Both the position numbers and the translations under genes were made by a program. Under the pieces are notes generated by a model, which saw nothing but the letters and a program-made list of their open reading frames with translations, had not been told where the DNA came from and searched no databases. A stretch of 64,000 bases of DNA from Euleptes europaea (Eukaryota > Chordata > Lepidosauria > Squamata > Sphaerodactylidae): positions 8,028,501-8,092,500 of the forward strand of contig NC_079321.1 of NCBI RefSeq assembly GCF_029931775.1, written 5' to 3'. This document shows positions 10,397-20,394 of the stretch, piece after piece (within the stretch, counting starts at the first letter, position 1; each line of letters opens with the position of its first letter).

Positions 10397-10506
10397 ATGG
10401 CAGCAAGGTCATCTCTAATGGATGGAAAACTTATGCATAACTCTAAGGAACAACTGAGACAGACCGGGGGGGTGAACTTGAGTGAAAGTACCCATGCATA
10501 ATTGAC

Positions 10507-11150
10507 CACCGTGTATTTTGAAACTACCTCTGGATTAGTGATCTGATTTTTGAGACCGTGTTGACTAAGATCTTTGAGCTCCGGCAAACCGGGGCCCTCT
10601 TCCTCGGGCCGTGGATAGCAGGTGACATGTTTGAAGACCAGCAGCCTGTCACGTCCATTTCCACCTCGAGGGCGAGAAGATCAAGTTCCCACTTCTAATG
10701 AATGACGCCGCGAGTTTAAAGGGTACCAGGAACGCGGCTCCAATGACATTTGAGTTTTCTGATGCCAATTCCACTCTGTAATCTGGATGATGCTCCCGGA
10801 TGTGACAGTTTATAAATAGAAGTGTCAGTCTGGAGATTTATTTTTTTTAAAAACTGCCGTGGCTTTTTCTCTCCCTGCAAACCCTGGAATTTTGGTTAAT
10901 TAATATTATCGTGCCTGCGAGGAACGGATTTGCCCAAGGGCAGTTCGAAACGCCACACATTTCTTTTCCCCTCTGCTGCTTCTGAGGTTGCCAGCACATC
11001 ACATTTCGGCATCGAGAGAGGAATCTTTTGTGGTGGGTGGAGGCCAGTGTGGGCTTGAACTTTCTCTGCCTTGTGGGGGACTTCAGCATTGCTTATTCTC
11101 TTTGAGGCCCTTTCTCCCCCCTCCCTAGAGCAAGGGGCAGCCGTCACACA
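10507..11150. other. Unique sequence, moderately GC-rich
   Basis: No repeat recognised. Contains CpG-bearing patches near 10590-10720 and an otherwise ordinary composition; no exon-like frame with support. Confidence 0.4.
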
Positions 11151-11381
11151 TACAAAAAAAAAAAAAAATCACAGTCCACCAAATCCTCCCGACTGTGTCT
11201 GCCGCTAACTTCTTTTTTTTTTTTAAAAAAAATATTTTTATATATAAGGATACAGAAAAAAAGGGAAAAGAATATAGGGGAATTGACAAAAATAGTCAGT
11301 GTCCAAGCTTCAATATAGTAATACATTTTTGCCCCCATCAGAAGAGGGCAGTGCCATAGAGTCCAAATGCCAAAGCAGCCA

Positions 11382-11905
11382 TTGTCCAGAGGAGGGCAAC
11401 GAAGATGGTGAGGGGTCTGGAGAACAAGTCCTATGAGGAAAGGTTGAAGGAGCTGGGTATGTTTAGCCTGAAGAGGAGAAGGCTGAGAGGGGACATGATA
11501 ACCATCTTCAAGCACTTGAAGGGCTGTCATAGAGAGGAGGGTGCCGAGTTGTTTTCTGTTGTCCCAGAAGGTCGGACCAGAACCAAGGGGTTGAAATTAA
11601 ATCAGAAGAGTTTCCATCTAGACATTAGGAAGAATTTCCTAACAGAGCGGTTCCTCAGTGGAACAGGCTTCCTCGGGAGGTGGTGAGCTCTCCTTCCCTG
11701 GAGGTTTTTAAGCAGAGGCTAGATGGCCATCTGTCAGCAATGCTGATTCTATGAACTTAGGCAGTTCATGAGAGGGAGGGCATCTTGGCCATCTTCTGGG
11801 CACTGGGGTGTGTGGGGGAGGTAATGTGAATTTCCTGCATTGTGCAGGGGGTTGGACTAGATGACCCTTGTGGGTCCCTTCCAACTCTATGATTCTATGA
11901 TCACT
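11382..11905 (+). mobile_element. CR1 LINE 3' end with ATTCTATGA tail
   Basis: Codes [37 protein letters not shown] and [20 protein letters not shown], the C-terminal block of CR1 ORF2. The 3' UTR ends GTCCCTTCCAACTCTATGAT, TCTATGA, the diagnostic short CR1 tail repeat. Well preserved, 5' truncated. Confidence 0.92.
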
Positions 11906-12071
11906 GACATTAAACTTATCTAAAAGATCATTAGGTGGTATTTAATAGTCAAATAATTAAATACTGATTAATATAACTACTACTTATTGTCGAAGGCTTT
12001 CACGGTCAGAGTTCATTGGTTCTTGTAGGTTATCCGGGCTGTGTAACCGTGGTCTTGGAATTTTCTTTCCT

Positions 12072-12106
12072 GACGTTTCGCCAGCAACTGTGGCAGGCAT
12101 CTTCAG
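12072..12106 (-). ncRNA. Hammerhead-like ribozyme core, left arm
   Basis: Mirror copy of the motif at 12819-12853, read on the minus strand: CTGAAGA, GCC...GGC stem, GAAACGTC. PLEs are known to carry hammerhead motifs in their terminal repeats; activity is not shown here. Confidence 0.55.
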
Positions 12107-12312
12107 AGTAGTAACACTGAAGGACAGTGTCTCTCAGTGTCAAGGGTGTAGAAAGAGTAATATATAGTCAGAAAGGGGTTGGGTTTGAGCTGAGTATTGT
12201 CCTGCAAAAGTATTGTCCTGTAAGTATCAAGATAATGTGCTAATGAGGGTATGGTATGTTAATATGGAACCATTGTATCCTGAAGTGATCTGTTAATGTG
12301 TGTAATCCAAAA

Positions 12313-12669
12313 CTAATCTGTATGGCTATTGTTGAATGTTGTCTTTGTCTGGAGGTGTTTCAGGGCAGGAAGCCAAGCCTTATTCATTCTTAAACTCTCC
12401 TCTTTTCTGTTAAAGTTGTGCTGATGTTTGTGAATTTCAATGGCTTCTCTGTGCAATCTGACAAAATAGTTGGTAGAATTGTCCAGTCTTTCAGTGTCTT
12501 GGAATAAGACCCTGTGTCCTGTTTGTGTCAGTCCATGTTCAGCCACTGCTGATTTCTCAGGTTGGCCAAGTCTGCAGTATCTTTCATGTTCTTTTATCCT
12601 TGTTTGTATGCTGCGTTTTGTGGTCCCGATGTAAACTTCTCCACAGCTGCAATGGTTCCATATTAACAT
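12313..12669 (-). CDS. PLE GIY-YIG endonuclease segment
   Basis: A 118-codon open frame starting inside the right arm. Residues 9-19 read CGEVYIGTTKR, the GIY-YIG-type start as found in PLEs (a CxxVYIG form). Next come IQTRIKEHERYC (a conserved R and the KEH stretch), SAVAEH, and REAIEIHKHQHNFNRKEE (the catalytic-type E with the following NFNRE-like segment). The product would nick DNA at the target site and is normally the C-terminal domain of the PLE polyprotein. No reverse transcriptase is encoded upstream, so this is a remnant, although the domain itself reads through without a stop. Expression is unlikely. Confidence 0.85.
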   Translation of the reverse strand: MLIWNHCSCGEVYIGTTKRSIQTRIKEHERYCRLGQPEKSAVAEHGLTQTGHRVLFQDTERLDNSTNYFVRLHREAIEIHKHQHNFNRKEESLRMNKAWLPALKHLQTKTTFNNSHTD

Positions 12670-12818
12670 ACCATACCCTCATTAGCACATTATCTTGATA
12701 CTTACAGGACAATACTTTTGCAGGACAATACTCAGCTCAAACCCAACCCCTTTCTGACTATATATTACTCTTTCTACACCCTTGACACTGAGAGACACTG
12801 TCCTTCAGTGTTACTACT

Positions 12819-12853
12819 CTGAAGATGCCTGCCACAGTTGCTGGCGAAACGTC
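12819..12853 (+). ncRNA. Hammerhead-like ribozyme core, right arm
   Basis: CTGAAGA, then TGCC with a loop and GGC, then GAAACGTC. This fits the hammerhead order CUGANGA, stem II, GAAA, stem III, UH. The self-complementary ACGT could form stem III in a dimer, and GTC would be the cleavage triplet. Inference from pattern only. Confidence 0.6.
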
Positions 12854-13881
12854 AGGAAAGAAAATTCCAAGACCACGGTTACACAGCCCGGATAACCTAC
12901 AAGAACCAATAACTACTACTGCTTTTATCTCTGGTACTTGCTATTTTAGCAATTAAATAACCAAATACTAACTTTTGTAATATAATTTGTAAAACCATAT
13001 ATATCTATTCTCTATTGATTAGTTAATTAAGCTTAAACTACCGACTTCACATGTTAAGTACTGGTTAAACTTATTACTTCTCTACATCCTAAAATAAAGA
13101 TACGTTAAACGCCTGTGTATTTATCATAAAGTGGATGCCACTTGAAATTGTCTATTGGCTTCTTTTTCACCAGATATGCTAATTTTGCCATCAAAGCGAA
13201 GTCAAATAATTTTCTGATCCATTCAGTCATTTCTGGAATCGTAGTAGCTTTCCAATGCGTTGCTACTGCCTTCTTGATTTGTGGCGTGCACAGAGTAGAA
13301 CAGTTGTCTGAACAGGGAAAAAAAATCCAGCTCTACAAGTACAGATTCAAGGTCAAAAAATGTCCTTTGAGTTAATCCAGCCCGAGTATATGTACTGTGC
13401 TTGACAACTGAGAATCTTTTTCCTCCCTGCATCCAAAACTTTTGCTTTGTGGGGGGAAAAATACCTCAAACGCTGGATTTGGCAAGGCCATATGGCAAAG
13501 AAAGGCTTAGCACAATAGCAGTCTCCATGTTTGACTGTAAAACAGGGGTCCCCTTCGTGGTGCCCGTGGGTGCCAAGTATGGTTGCCAACCTCCAGGTGG
13601 TGAAGGAGAAAAAAGACACCTCTGTACTATTATCAGGAGGATGAGAAAACCAGTACAGGAGCAATGCTGCTAACAATGATAATATATTATAGCTACATAT
13701 ACACTTTACAGTATGTGGTAATGAAACCACCAACAACACATACATTCAGTACAACAGCGGATGTACAAAATTTCCACAGCTCATTTGAATTCCATCTGGT
13801 AAGAATCAAATAAGTCCTTTGAAGTAATTATCTTAGTCTTTTCTCAAAACAGATGCTGAAAGATGAACAGTCAAGGAGAAT

Positions 13882-13920
13882 ACGATCGTTTCGGAGCACA
13901 AGGGCTCAGTTCTTCATCAG
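13882..13920 (-). ncRNA. Hammerhead-like core, left arm
   Basis: Inverted copy of the motif at 14105-14143, with ACGATCGT next to TTTC and CATCAG at the other end. Confidence 0.5.
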
Positions 13921-14104
13921 TTCTTCAAAAGATGCAATGCATGCAATCCTATATCAACATCCATGATATCAGGTTTCAAAGAATAACCTTTTCCAGAATA
14001 AAGTGCATAATACTTCCCCAGAGGGGTAAGATGCTGAGTTCCTTCCACTCCTGGTAAGGACTCAAGTTCCTTCCACTCCTGGTAAGAACGCCACTTTTGA
14101 AGAA

Positions 14105-14143
14105 CTGATGAAGAACTGAGCCCTTGTGCTCCGAAACGATCGT
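14105..14143 (+). ncRNA. Hammerhead-like core, right arm
   Basis: CTGATGA, then GAGC...GCTC as a possible stem II (set off by a few unpaired bases), then GAAACGATCGTA. The palindrome ACGATCGT could serve as stem III in a dimer, with GTA as the cleavage triplet. Confidence 0.5.
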
Positions 14144-14509
14144 ATTCTCCTTGACTGTTCATCTTGCAGCATCTGTTTTGAGAAAAGACTAAGATAATTA
14201 CTTCAAAGGACTTATTTGATACTTACCAGATGGAATTCAAATGAGCTGTGGAAATTTTGAACCTCCAGGTGGTGGCTGGAGATCTCCTGCTATTACAACT
14301 GATCTCCAGCCGAGATCACCTGGAGAAAATGGCCGCTTTGGCAATTTGACTCTATGGCATTGAAGTCCTTCCCCTTTCCAAACCCTGCCCTCTTCAGGCT
14401 CCACCCCCAAAATCTTCAGGTAATTCCCAATCTGGAGCTGCTAACCTTAGTGCCATGGCACCCGCCAATTAATTTTAGAAAGTGGGCAGGGTGAGGTAGG
14501 GCTTTTCTC

Positions 14510-14573
14510 CAGCAAGGCTTCTGATTCGCGCCCTCCTCAGGCTCCGCTCCCAAAATCTCCAGGTATTTCCAAC
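14510..14573 (-). mobile_element. hAT MITE end fragment
   Basis: CGCCCTCCTCAGGCTCCGCT, then AAAATCTCCAGGTATTTCC. A short left-over of one copy. Confidence 0.65.
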
Positions 14574-14608
14574 CTCTTAAGTTAGCAAAAACTAACCACC
14601 TCAACAGT

Positions 14609-14813
14609 TGGGTTGCCAGGTCCCTCTTCGCCACCGGTGGGAGGTTTTGGGGGCGGAGCCTGAGGAGGGCAGGGTTTGGGGAGGGGAGGGGCTTCGATGG
14701 CATGGAGTCCAATGGCCAAAGCAGCCATTTTCTCCAGGGGAACTGACTTCTATTGGCTGGAGATCAGTTGTAATACCAGATCTCCAGCTAGTACCTGGAG
14801 ATTGGCAACCCTA
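14609..14813 (+). mobile_element. hAT-type MITE, full length
   Basis: GGGTTGCCAGGTCCCTCTTC to GATTGGCAACCCTA, with the complete body. Confidence 0.88.
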
Positions 14814-15176
14814 GTCTTGCATGCCTGTGTTTTCAAGGCCTGACGTACTGTCTGAGTGGGGATAGAAATGTCAGCATTCTCAAATAACATGGGATTTATT
14901 CCACCTCCTTCCCCATGCCCAGCAAATCTTTGTAACCTCCTAGTAAAATCTGACTGTGAAAAATCAGGCGCTCAGGAATTCCTCGGTTCATATTCTGCTA
15001 TAAAATGGCAGCCTGATACGCAGTTTACGAAGGTGCCTAAATATAATCCTAAGAAATTAATTGCAGTTACCCAGATTTTTTCAAAAAATGCAGCTTGGAA
15101 ATAGTGAGTTGTTGTTAGTACATGATGCATTATTGGCCAGTAGATACTGCTCCAGATTCACTGTTTGTTACATACC
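14814..15176. other. Unique sequence
   Basis: Ordinary composition, no repeat or gene recognised. Confidence 0.4.
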
Positions 15177-15555
15177 CAGCCAGCATGGTGTAGTGGTTAA
15201 GAGTGGTGATTTGGAGCAGTGGTTTGGGATGGTGGAGTCTGATCTGGAGAACTGGGTTTGATTCCCCACTCCTCTACATGAGTGGCAGAGGCTAGTCTGT
15301 TGAACTGGATTTGTTTTCCCACTCCAACACACAAAGCCAGCTGGATGACCTTGGGCCAGTCACGCTCTCTCAGCCTCACCTACCTCACAGGGTGCCTGTT
15401 GTGGGGAGGGGAAAGGAAGGTGATTGTAAGCTGGTTTGATTCTGCCTTAAGTGGTAGAGAAAGTCGGCATATAAAAACCAACTCTTCTTCTTCTTCTTCT
15501 CCTCCTCCTCCTCCTCCTCCTCCTCCTCCTCCTCCTCTTCCTCCTCCTCCCCCCC
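15177..15555 (+). mobile_element. tRNA-headed CORE-like SINE with long CTT/CTC tail
   Basis: CCAGCATGGTGTAGTGGTTA to ATATAAAAACCAACTC, then (CTT)n and (CTC)n to 15555. The head contains an extra GGAGCAGTGGTTTGGGATGG segment. Confidence 0.88.
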
Positions 15556-15689
15556 CTTGTCCAATGTACTTTACAATGTCCAGTGAAGTTCCTGGAAAAA
15601 AATGTTGAATTGAGTCTTAGGTTGGAGCACAACAGTTTTTGACATTTGGATGTAGTTATGGTATCACTTTCCACAGTGTATTTTTCCTG

Positions 15690-15776
15690 GTGGTGGTAGA
15701 AAGCGCCGTCAAGTCGCAGCTGCCTTAAGACAAGACATTCGGAGGTGGTTTGCCATTGCCTGCCTCCATGTGGGCA
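15690..15776 (-). mobile_element. 5S-headed SINE, 3' fragment
   Basis: GTCAAGTCGCAGCTGCC and GAGGTGGTTTGCCATTGCC are the tail part of the 5S SINE. Its head is missing where a MITE starts. Confidence 0.7.
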
Positions 15777-16187
15777 AGGGTTGCCAACCTCCAGGTACTA
15801 GCTGGAGTTCTCCTGCTATTACAACTGATCTCCAGCCGATAGAGATCAGTTCACCTGAAGAAAATGGGTGCTTTGGCAATTGAACTCTATGCCATTGAAG
15901 TCCCTCCCCTCCCCAAACCCCATCATCCTTGGGCTCTGCCCCCAAACCTCCCGCCGGTGGTGAAGAGGAATTGCCAGGTCCCTCTTCACCACCGGTGGGA
16001 GGTCTATAGGGCGGAGCCTTAGGAGGGCAGGGTTTGGGGAGGGGAGGAATTCCAATGGCATAGAGTCCAATTGCCAAAGTGCCCATTTTCCTCCAGGTGA
16101 ACTGATCTCTATTGGCTGGAGATCAGTTGAAATGACAGGAGATCTCCAGCTACCACCCGGAGGCTGGCAACCCTACTGGCAACCCTA
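15777..16187 (-). mobile_element. hAT-type MITE (outer copy)
   Basis: AGGGTTGCCAACCTCCAGG to GGTGGTGAAGAGG (about 15968). The end CTGGCAACCCTAG is found at 16176, after a second MITE in the opposite orientation. Confidence 0.8.
15970..16175 (+). mobile_element. hAT-type MITE nested in a MITE
   Basis: TTGCCAGGTCCCTCTTCACC to GAGGCTGGCAACCCTA. Inserted near the end of the outer copy, so MITE moved into MITE. Confidence 0.8.
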
Positions 16188-16194
16188 GCGTGGG

Positions 16195-16445
16195 CTGAGA
16201 GAGTTCTGACAGAACGGTGACTGGCAGCCGTCACCCCCTCCTGGGGCAGGGAGTTCCAACATTTAACTATGTGCTGCGGGAAGAAATCTTTCATCTGTTT
16301 GGAATCTCTCCCCCTCCAGCTTCAGCAGATGACCCCTGCGTTCTGGTGTTACGAGAGAGGGAGAAAAGCGTCTCCCTGTCCACTCTCTCCACACCGTGCA
16401 TAATTTTATAGACCTCGATCATGTCTCCCCTTTCAAGCAGCTGCT
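16195..16445 (-). mobile_element. CR1-type LINE fragment
   Basis: The minus strand encodes HCSPS-type text and the VKCWNSLPQEGV block. The region GACCTCGATCATGTCTCCCC lies at its 5' side (right). Confidence 0.75.
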
Positions 16446-16455
16446 GGCTTCCTTT

Positions 16456-16457
<2 letters not shown>

Positions 16458-16547
<90 letters not shown>
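16458..16547. repeat. (GA)n microsatellite
   Basis: About 44 uninterrupted GA units directly next to the CR1 fragment. Confidence 0.98.
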
Positions 16548-16549
<2 letters not shown>

Positions 16550-17314
16550 CCCGCTGCATGTGTCTATTTTCAAGGCTCTGTGCTGATTACCCAGTAGTTA
16601 ATGGAGGGAATACAATGGCATTTTAACATCAAGGCTTCCCATAGGAGACATTATACCTTCAAGAGATGGAGAGGGGAGGGAGGAGACCGCACGCCAAGCA
16701 GGACGTCACTTATGCTCGACTGGCCACCACTGTCAGGGTTCACCTCCCTTCAGCTTTGTGTCACTCCCGAAAGTGCCCGTGTGGGGCTGTGTGAAGTGTT
16801 CTACCACTGCTGACTGCCTGGGGCTAGCCCACAGAACCAATCTTGTCTTTGGTTTCCCCAGAAAGCCGCGCTGAGAATTAGTCGCATATGCCGACCAGCC
16901 GAAAACCAATTGAGGCAAGCGATTACCACCGGCCTTTTCCCGGCCATTTAGCATTCGGTGGGGAAGGGAGGGTTCAAAACGAAGAAAGGGAGAAACAAAC
17001 TTCATACAGCATCTATGATGGGAAGGCTGCTTTCCTGCTCTAGTTCAGAGGCATTTTTAGAAGCTTAAACTGGTAGACCGGCGCCTTAAAGAAATACTAA
17101 TATAACTGTACTGTAATTTCATCTCTTCTTAATACACTTTACTTATACTCACTCTCTTCCCCCAATGAGATGGATGGAGAAACAAGAATGGTAGGCATAG
17201 AAAAAATGGTATGAACAGACAGTTTTGGTTAATTTCAGGAGTCTCCCCCCCCCCCCCAAATTCAGATTTGTGTTTCCTACAGTTATATGAATACAACTTT
17301 CTGGGCTGGGAAGT
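16548..17314. other. Unique sequence
   Basis: Includes CpG-bearing text at 16860-16960 and a poly-C run at 17247. No gene recognised. Confidence 0.4.
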
Positions 17315-17503
17315 TCCTTCCTTCCTTCCTTCCTTCCTTCCTTCCTTCCTTCCCTTCCTTCCCTTCCTTCCTTCCTTCCTTCCTTCCTTCCTTCCTTCCT
17401 TCCTTCCTTCCTTCCTTCCTTCCTTCCTTCCTTCCTTCCTTCCTTCCTTCCTTCCTTCCTTCCTTCCTTCCTTCCTTCCTTCCTTCCTTCCTTCCTTCCT
17501 TCG
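17315..17503. repeat. (CTTC)n microsatellite
   Basis: About 47 tetranucleotide units with two short interruptions near 17350. It is the grown tail of the adjoining reverse SINE. Confidence 0.97.
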
Positions 17504-17647
17504 TCTCAAAATGGCTTACAGTCCCTATCCTCTCCCCACCACCTACACCTTGTGAGGTAGGTGGGGCTAAGAGAGTTCCGAGAGAACTGTGAATAGCCCA
17601 AGGTCACCCAGCTGGATTCAGGTGGAGGAGTGGAGAATCGAACCCGG
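17503..17647 (-). mobile_element. tRNA-headed SINE, tail part
   Basis: CACCTACACCTTGTGAGGTA to GGAGAATCGAACCCGG (B-box side). Cut where a PLE sequence begins. Confidence 0.75.
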
Positions 17648-18077
17648 CAAGTGGCAATCTTCAAATTGATCCCTTCCACAAGGAGCGTGTTACTATACAG
17701 CCCTGGTTGGCAGCGGAAGAAGACCCCGAATGGTCGAAATAGGGAATATCCGGCACCCTGTCCTATAATTTGAAGATTGCCACTTGGCTACAAATTGGAA
17801 ATTGCCACCTGTGAGACCTTATACTTAAAAAAGACTGTGGCAAGAAGAAAAGACTATCTTATTGCCAGAAACCCTTGCCACTGGGACTACCTTCACATCT
17901 CCAAGACGCAAGTCAAAGCGAGATATTTGCACAATTTGTGATTGTCAATTGATATATTGTGATTGTACAAATTCATATATGAACTTTAATATAATGTGAA
18001 TATTTGTGAAACATATATCTAACTAAAAAGATTGCAGTATAAAACTTTGCATATGTTCTGCTATTTCATGGTTTACT
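17648..18077 (-). mobile_element. Penelope-like element, left-truncated, next to a MITE
   Basis: AAGTGGCAATCTTCAAATT (17649-17667) is the inverse of AATTTGAAGATTGCCACTT (17767-17785), the start of a truncated left arm. The right end abuts AACCTCCAGGTAGTAG, the same MITE site hit by the other PLEs. A degenerate hammerhead core lies in the loop region. Confidence 0.6.
17714..17750 (+). ncRNA. Degenerate hammerhead-like core
   Basis: CGGAAGA (CUGANGA with U4 altered), GACC...GGTC stem, GAAA, then TA...TA and TC. The altered U4 would be expected to stop cleavage. Confidence 0.4.
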
Positions 18078-18240
18078 AACCTCCAGGTAGTAGCTGGAGA
18101 TCTCCTATTACAACTGATCTCCAGCCGATAGAGATACGTTCTCCTGGAGAAAATGGCCGCTTTGGCAATTAGACTCTATGGCATTGAAGTCCCTCCCCAC
18201 CCCAAACCCCGCTGTCCTCAGGCTCTGCTGCAAAAATTTC
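18078..18240 (-). mobile_element. hAT-type MITE, missing left end
   Basis: AACCTCCAGGTAGTAGCTGG to GGCTCTGCTGCAAAAATTTC. The GTTGCC terminus is absent because the PLE takes its place. Confidence 0.8.
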
Positions 18241-18325
18241 TAGGGTTGCCAACTTCCAGGTACTAAGCCAAAATAGACACCTCTCTGTATAAATGTAGTT
18301 ACTCCAGATCTAACACAGATAATAT
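18241..18325 (-). mobile_element. MITE end with PLE extension fragment
   Basis: TAGGGTTGCCAACTTCCAGG TACTA is followed by AGCCAAAATAGACACCTCTC, which resembles the extension of the PLE at 13603 (AAAAGACACCTCTGTA). Only about 60 bases of PLE remain before a short SINE tail. Confidence 0.6.
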
Positions 18326-18345
18326 AAAAACCAACTCTTCTTCTT

Positions 18346-18740
18346 CTGATGATGTTATTTGTTTTGCTGAAAGATTTTCTAAAATCTTTAAATAAAAGTA
18401 GATTAGAAAAGGACTACATTACAGGGTTAAAAGAACAGATGAAAAGTTGGGGCTGTGCTAAGCAGCTGAGAGAAGATCATAGCAAATCTTCACGCTTCAG
18501 TTAGTCCCTGTGACAGTGCTATTAAGGAAAAAATAAATTGTGACATTGGTCATGGATATGGGAAAGCGGCTCTGAAGTTGGGGAACTAAAGGTCTGCATC
18601 ATTCAGGGTTTTAGCACACTTCCTTCCTTGCCAATCTCTTAAAACTAATGATGCTTCACTATATGCGGTCAGGAGAGGGGGTTTCTAAGAGAACACCATG
18701 AAATAGCACAGTACAGCTTGCCTTTTTTTCATGAAGAATT
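18346..18740. other. Unique sequence
   Basis: No repeat identified, except that AGCAGCTGAGAGAAGATCAT at 18460 recurs at 20880. This suggests a low-copy repeat of unknown type. Confidence 0.4.
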
Positions 18741-18745
18741 ATTAG

Positions 18746-18890
18746 TAGGGTTGCCAGCTCCGAGTTGAGAAATGCCTGGAGGTTTTGTGGGTGGGGCCTG
18801 AGGAGGGCGGGGTTTGGGGAGGGGAGGGACTTCAGTGCCATAGAGTCCAATTGCCAAAGCGGCCATTTTCTCCAGGGGAACTGATCTCTC
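18746..18890 (+). mobile_element. hAT-type MITE, truncated
   Basis: TAGGGTTGCCAGCTCCGAG to GGGGAACTGATCTCTC. It stops where the 5S SINE tail begins and does not resume afterwards. Confidence 0.8.
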
Positions 18891-19127
18891 TGTGTGTAAA
18901 GTGCTGTCAAGTCGCAGCCGACTTATGGCGACCCCTTATGGGGTTTTCAAGGCAAGAGACTAACAGAGGTGGTTTGCCAGTGCCTTCCTCTGCACAGCAA
19001 CCCTGGACTTCCTTGGTGGTCTCCCATCCAAATACTAACCAGGGCTAACCCTGCTTAGTTTCTGAGATCTGAGGAGATCAGGCTATCCTGGGCCATCCAG
19101 GTTAGGGGATGGCACTTTACACACACG
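18891..19127 (-). mobile_element. 5S rRNA-headed SINE with BovB-type tail
   Basis: On the minus strand the head (19020-19108) follows the 5S rRNA internal promoter region (AGCAGGGTTAGCCCTGGTTA, TTTGGATGGGAGACCACC). The 3' end GACTTGACAGCACTTTACAC matches the BovB end (GACTTGACGGCACTTAACAC). This predicts mobilisation by BovB. Confidence 0.85.
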
Positions 19128-19261
19128 TAATGTATATGTTATAGCTAGGAACAAGGAGCTTAATGCATGCATCAACTGCATTATTCTGTAATGATGGTAT
19201 ATAAATAGATGGTATATCAGTGTTATGATCCCGTATTGAAGGCAAGGAACAGTGGCTGAGA

Positions 19262-19578
19262 GAATACCAACATTAGGAAGAATTTTCTGACAGTTAGAGC
19301 GGTTCCTCAGTGGAACAGGCTTCCTCAGGAGGTGGTCAGCTCTCCTTCCCTGGAGGTTTTTAAGCAGAGGCTAGATGGTCATCTGTCAGCAAGGCTGATT
19401 CTATGACCTTAGGCAGACCATGAGAGGGAGGGCATCTTGGCCATCTTCTGGGCATGGAGTAGGGGTCACTGGGGGTGTGGGGGCGGTAGTTGTGAATTTC
19501 CTGCATTGTGCAAAGGGTTGGACTAGATGACCCTGGTGGTCCCTTCCAATTCTATAGTTCTATGATTCTATGATATGC
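19262..19578 (+). mobile_element. CR1 LINE 3' end
   Basis: ATACCAACATTAGGAAGAAT, then GGAGGTTTTTAAGCAGAGGC and a tail TTCTATGATTCTATGA. Same subfamily as 11382-11905. Confidence 0.88.
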
Positions 19579-20167
19579 ACGAGGCCAGTAAACCTGTTCC
19601 TGAAATGAGATTTAAACCAGGGATTTAGGCACCAACCTGTTCTTCCTTTCATGATATCGAAGGGCGGATAAACAAACCGATCGATAAATGTTCCTCTGTA
19701 CGCCATGATGTAAATTCCCAAGAATTAGAAACGGCACCCTCAGAATTCAGGTCAGAATCTGTCGATGATTTTTGTCACCGACACCCATCAGGCAGATGGT
19801 TCAAGGTCTGCAGCCCGAACCAAAGAACCAGGTCCTCTTCGTGAAAACTATACTAAACCTCCCTTGTGAATAATGCATGATTAACAATGGCTACTGGTAG
19901 TTTTGGTGATGACTCGATATTCTCCTCGTGTGCTGGTGTCTTAATATTCTCTTCTCCTTCTCCTCTGTCCCACGCAGGAACTTGTCAAGGGCTGACAGGA
20001 GAGTCGTTGTCATTGTTCATTATGTTAGCCTTGGTGAAATCCCCACTCGACTGTTCATTTGTGGGGTGGCCTTGGGCAAGTCCATTCCTCCCACTGTCAA
20101 GGCCCTGTCTGTCAAGTGGCAGCAACGTTTCAGAGTTTGCTGTGAGAGTATCGCAAAATAATTGTCA
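19579..20167. other. Unique sequence
   Basis: No repeat or gene recognised. Possibly conserved non-coding, judged only from its non-repetitive character. Confidence 0.4.
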
Positions 20168-20175
20168 GCTAAACA

Positions 20176-20394
20176 TAGGGTTGCCAGCTCTGGGTTGGGA
20201 AATAGCTGGTGTTTTGGGGGGTGGAGCTTTGGGGGGGCAGGGTTTTGGGAGGGGAGGAACCTCAGCAGGGTATAATGCCATAGAGTCCACCCTCCGAAGC
20301 AGCCGTTTTCTCCCGGGGAACTGATCTCTGTCTTCTGGAGATCAGTTGTAATAGCGAAAGATCTCCAGGTGCCAACTGGAGGTTGGCAACCCTA
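20176..20394 (+). mobile_element. hAT-type MITE with perfect 8-bp target duplication
   Basis: GCTAAACA occurs at 20168-20175 and 20395-20402. The body carries the GGTATAATGCCATAGAG variant. Confidence 0.93.

Larger units (their letters stand above)
9095..10506. mobile_element. Large foldback DNA element with TTATGCATGG termini
   Basis: The left end GGTCGCTTATGCATGGAAG and the reverse complement of the right end (GGTCAATTATGCATGGGTAC) form a TIR. Internal ends TTATGCATGG recur at 9511 and 10430, so it may be two adjacent copies. It contains direct duplicates of a block with CTTTGTAACTGGCTGTAGT (9230 and 9449). A MITE containing a PLE sits inside it. Confidence 0.5.
11985..12908 (-). mobile_element. 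Penelope-like element with inverted terminal arms and GIY-YIG region
   Basis: Arms of about 260 bp (12015-12274 and 12651-12910) are almost perfectly complementary and flank a 376-base centre. A 30-base extension lies at 11985-12014. ATAACTACTACT is duplicated at 11973-11984 and 12909-12920; the arm ends overlap this duplication. The centre encodes a GIY-YIG endonuclease segment on the minus strand. The reverse transcriptase part of a full PLE is missing. Confidence 0.88.
11151..13560. other. AT-rich host sequence interrupted by CR1 and a PLE
   Basis: Poly-A and poly-T runs at 11153 and 11213 are followed by AT-rich text. This continues between the CR1 (11382-11905) and the PLE (11985-12908) and on to about 13560. 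The part at 13130-13290 could be an old LINE 3' region, but I cannot assign it. Confidence 0.35.
13603..14259 (-). mobile_element. Penelope-like element inside a MITE
   Basis: Arms 13766-13930 and 14095-14259 are 165 bp and differ at only a couple of positions. The left extension (13603-13765) begins AAGGAGAAAAAAGACACC. The 15-bp target duplication AACCTCCAGGTGGTG flanks it. The centre holds two direct copies of GTTCCTTCCACTCCTGGTAA. No protein frame. Confidence 0.82.
13582..14447 (-). mobile_element. hAT-type MITE split by a PLE
   Basis: GGTTGCCAACCTCCAGGTGG up to 13602, resuming at 14260 with AACCTCCAGGTGGTGGCTGG and running to TCTGGAGCTGCTAACCT. AACCTCCAGGTGGTG is present on both sides. 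Confidence 0.88.

Noticed and set aside
12313-12669. Possible host gene encoding a GIY-YIG nuclease
   Set aside because: The frame lies between inverted PLE arms with a target duplication around the whole, so it belongs to the retroelement.
15447-15674. Arginine-rich frame
   Set aside because: Reading of the CTC/CTT tail of a SINE.
17129-17592. Long frames with repeated KEGR or PSFL units
   Set aside because: They are readings of the (CTTC)n microsatellite.
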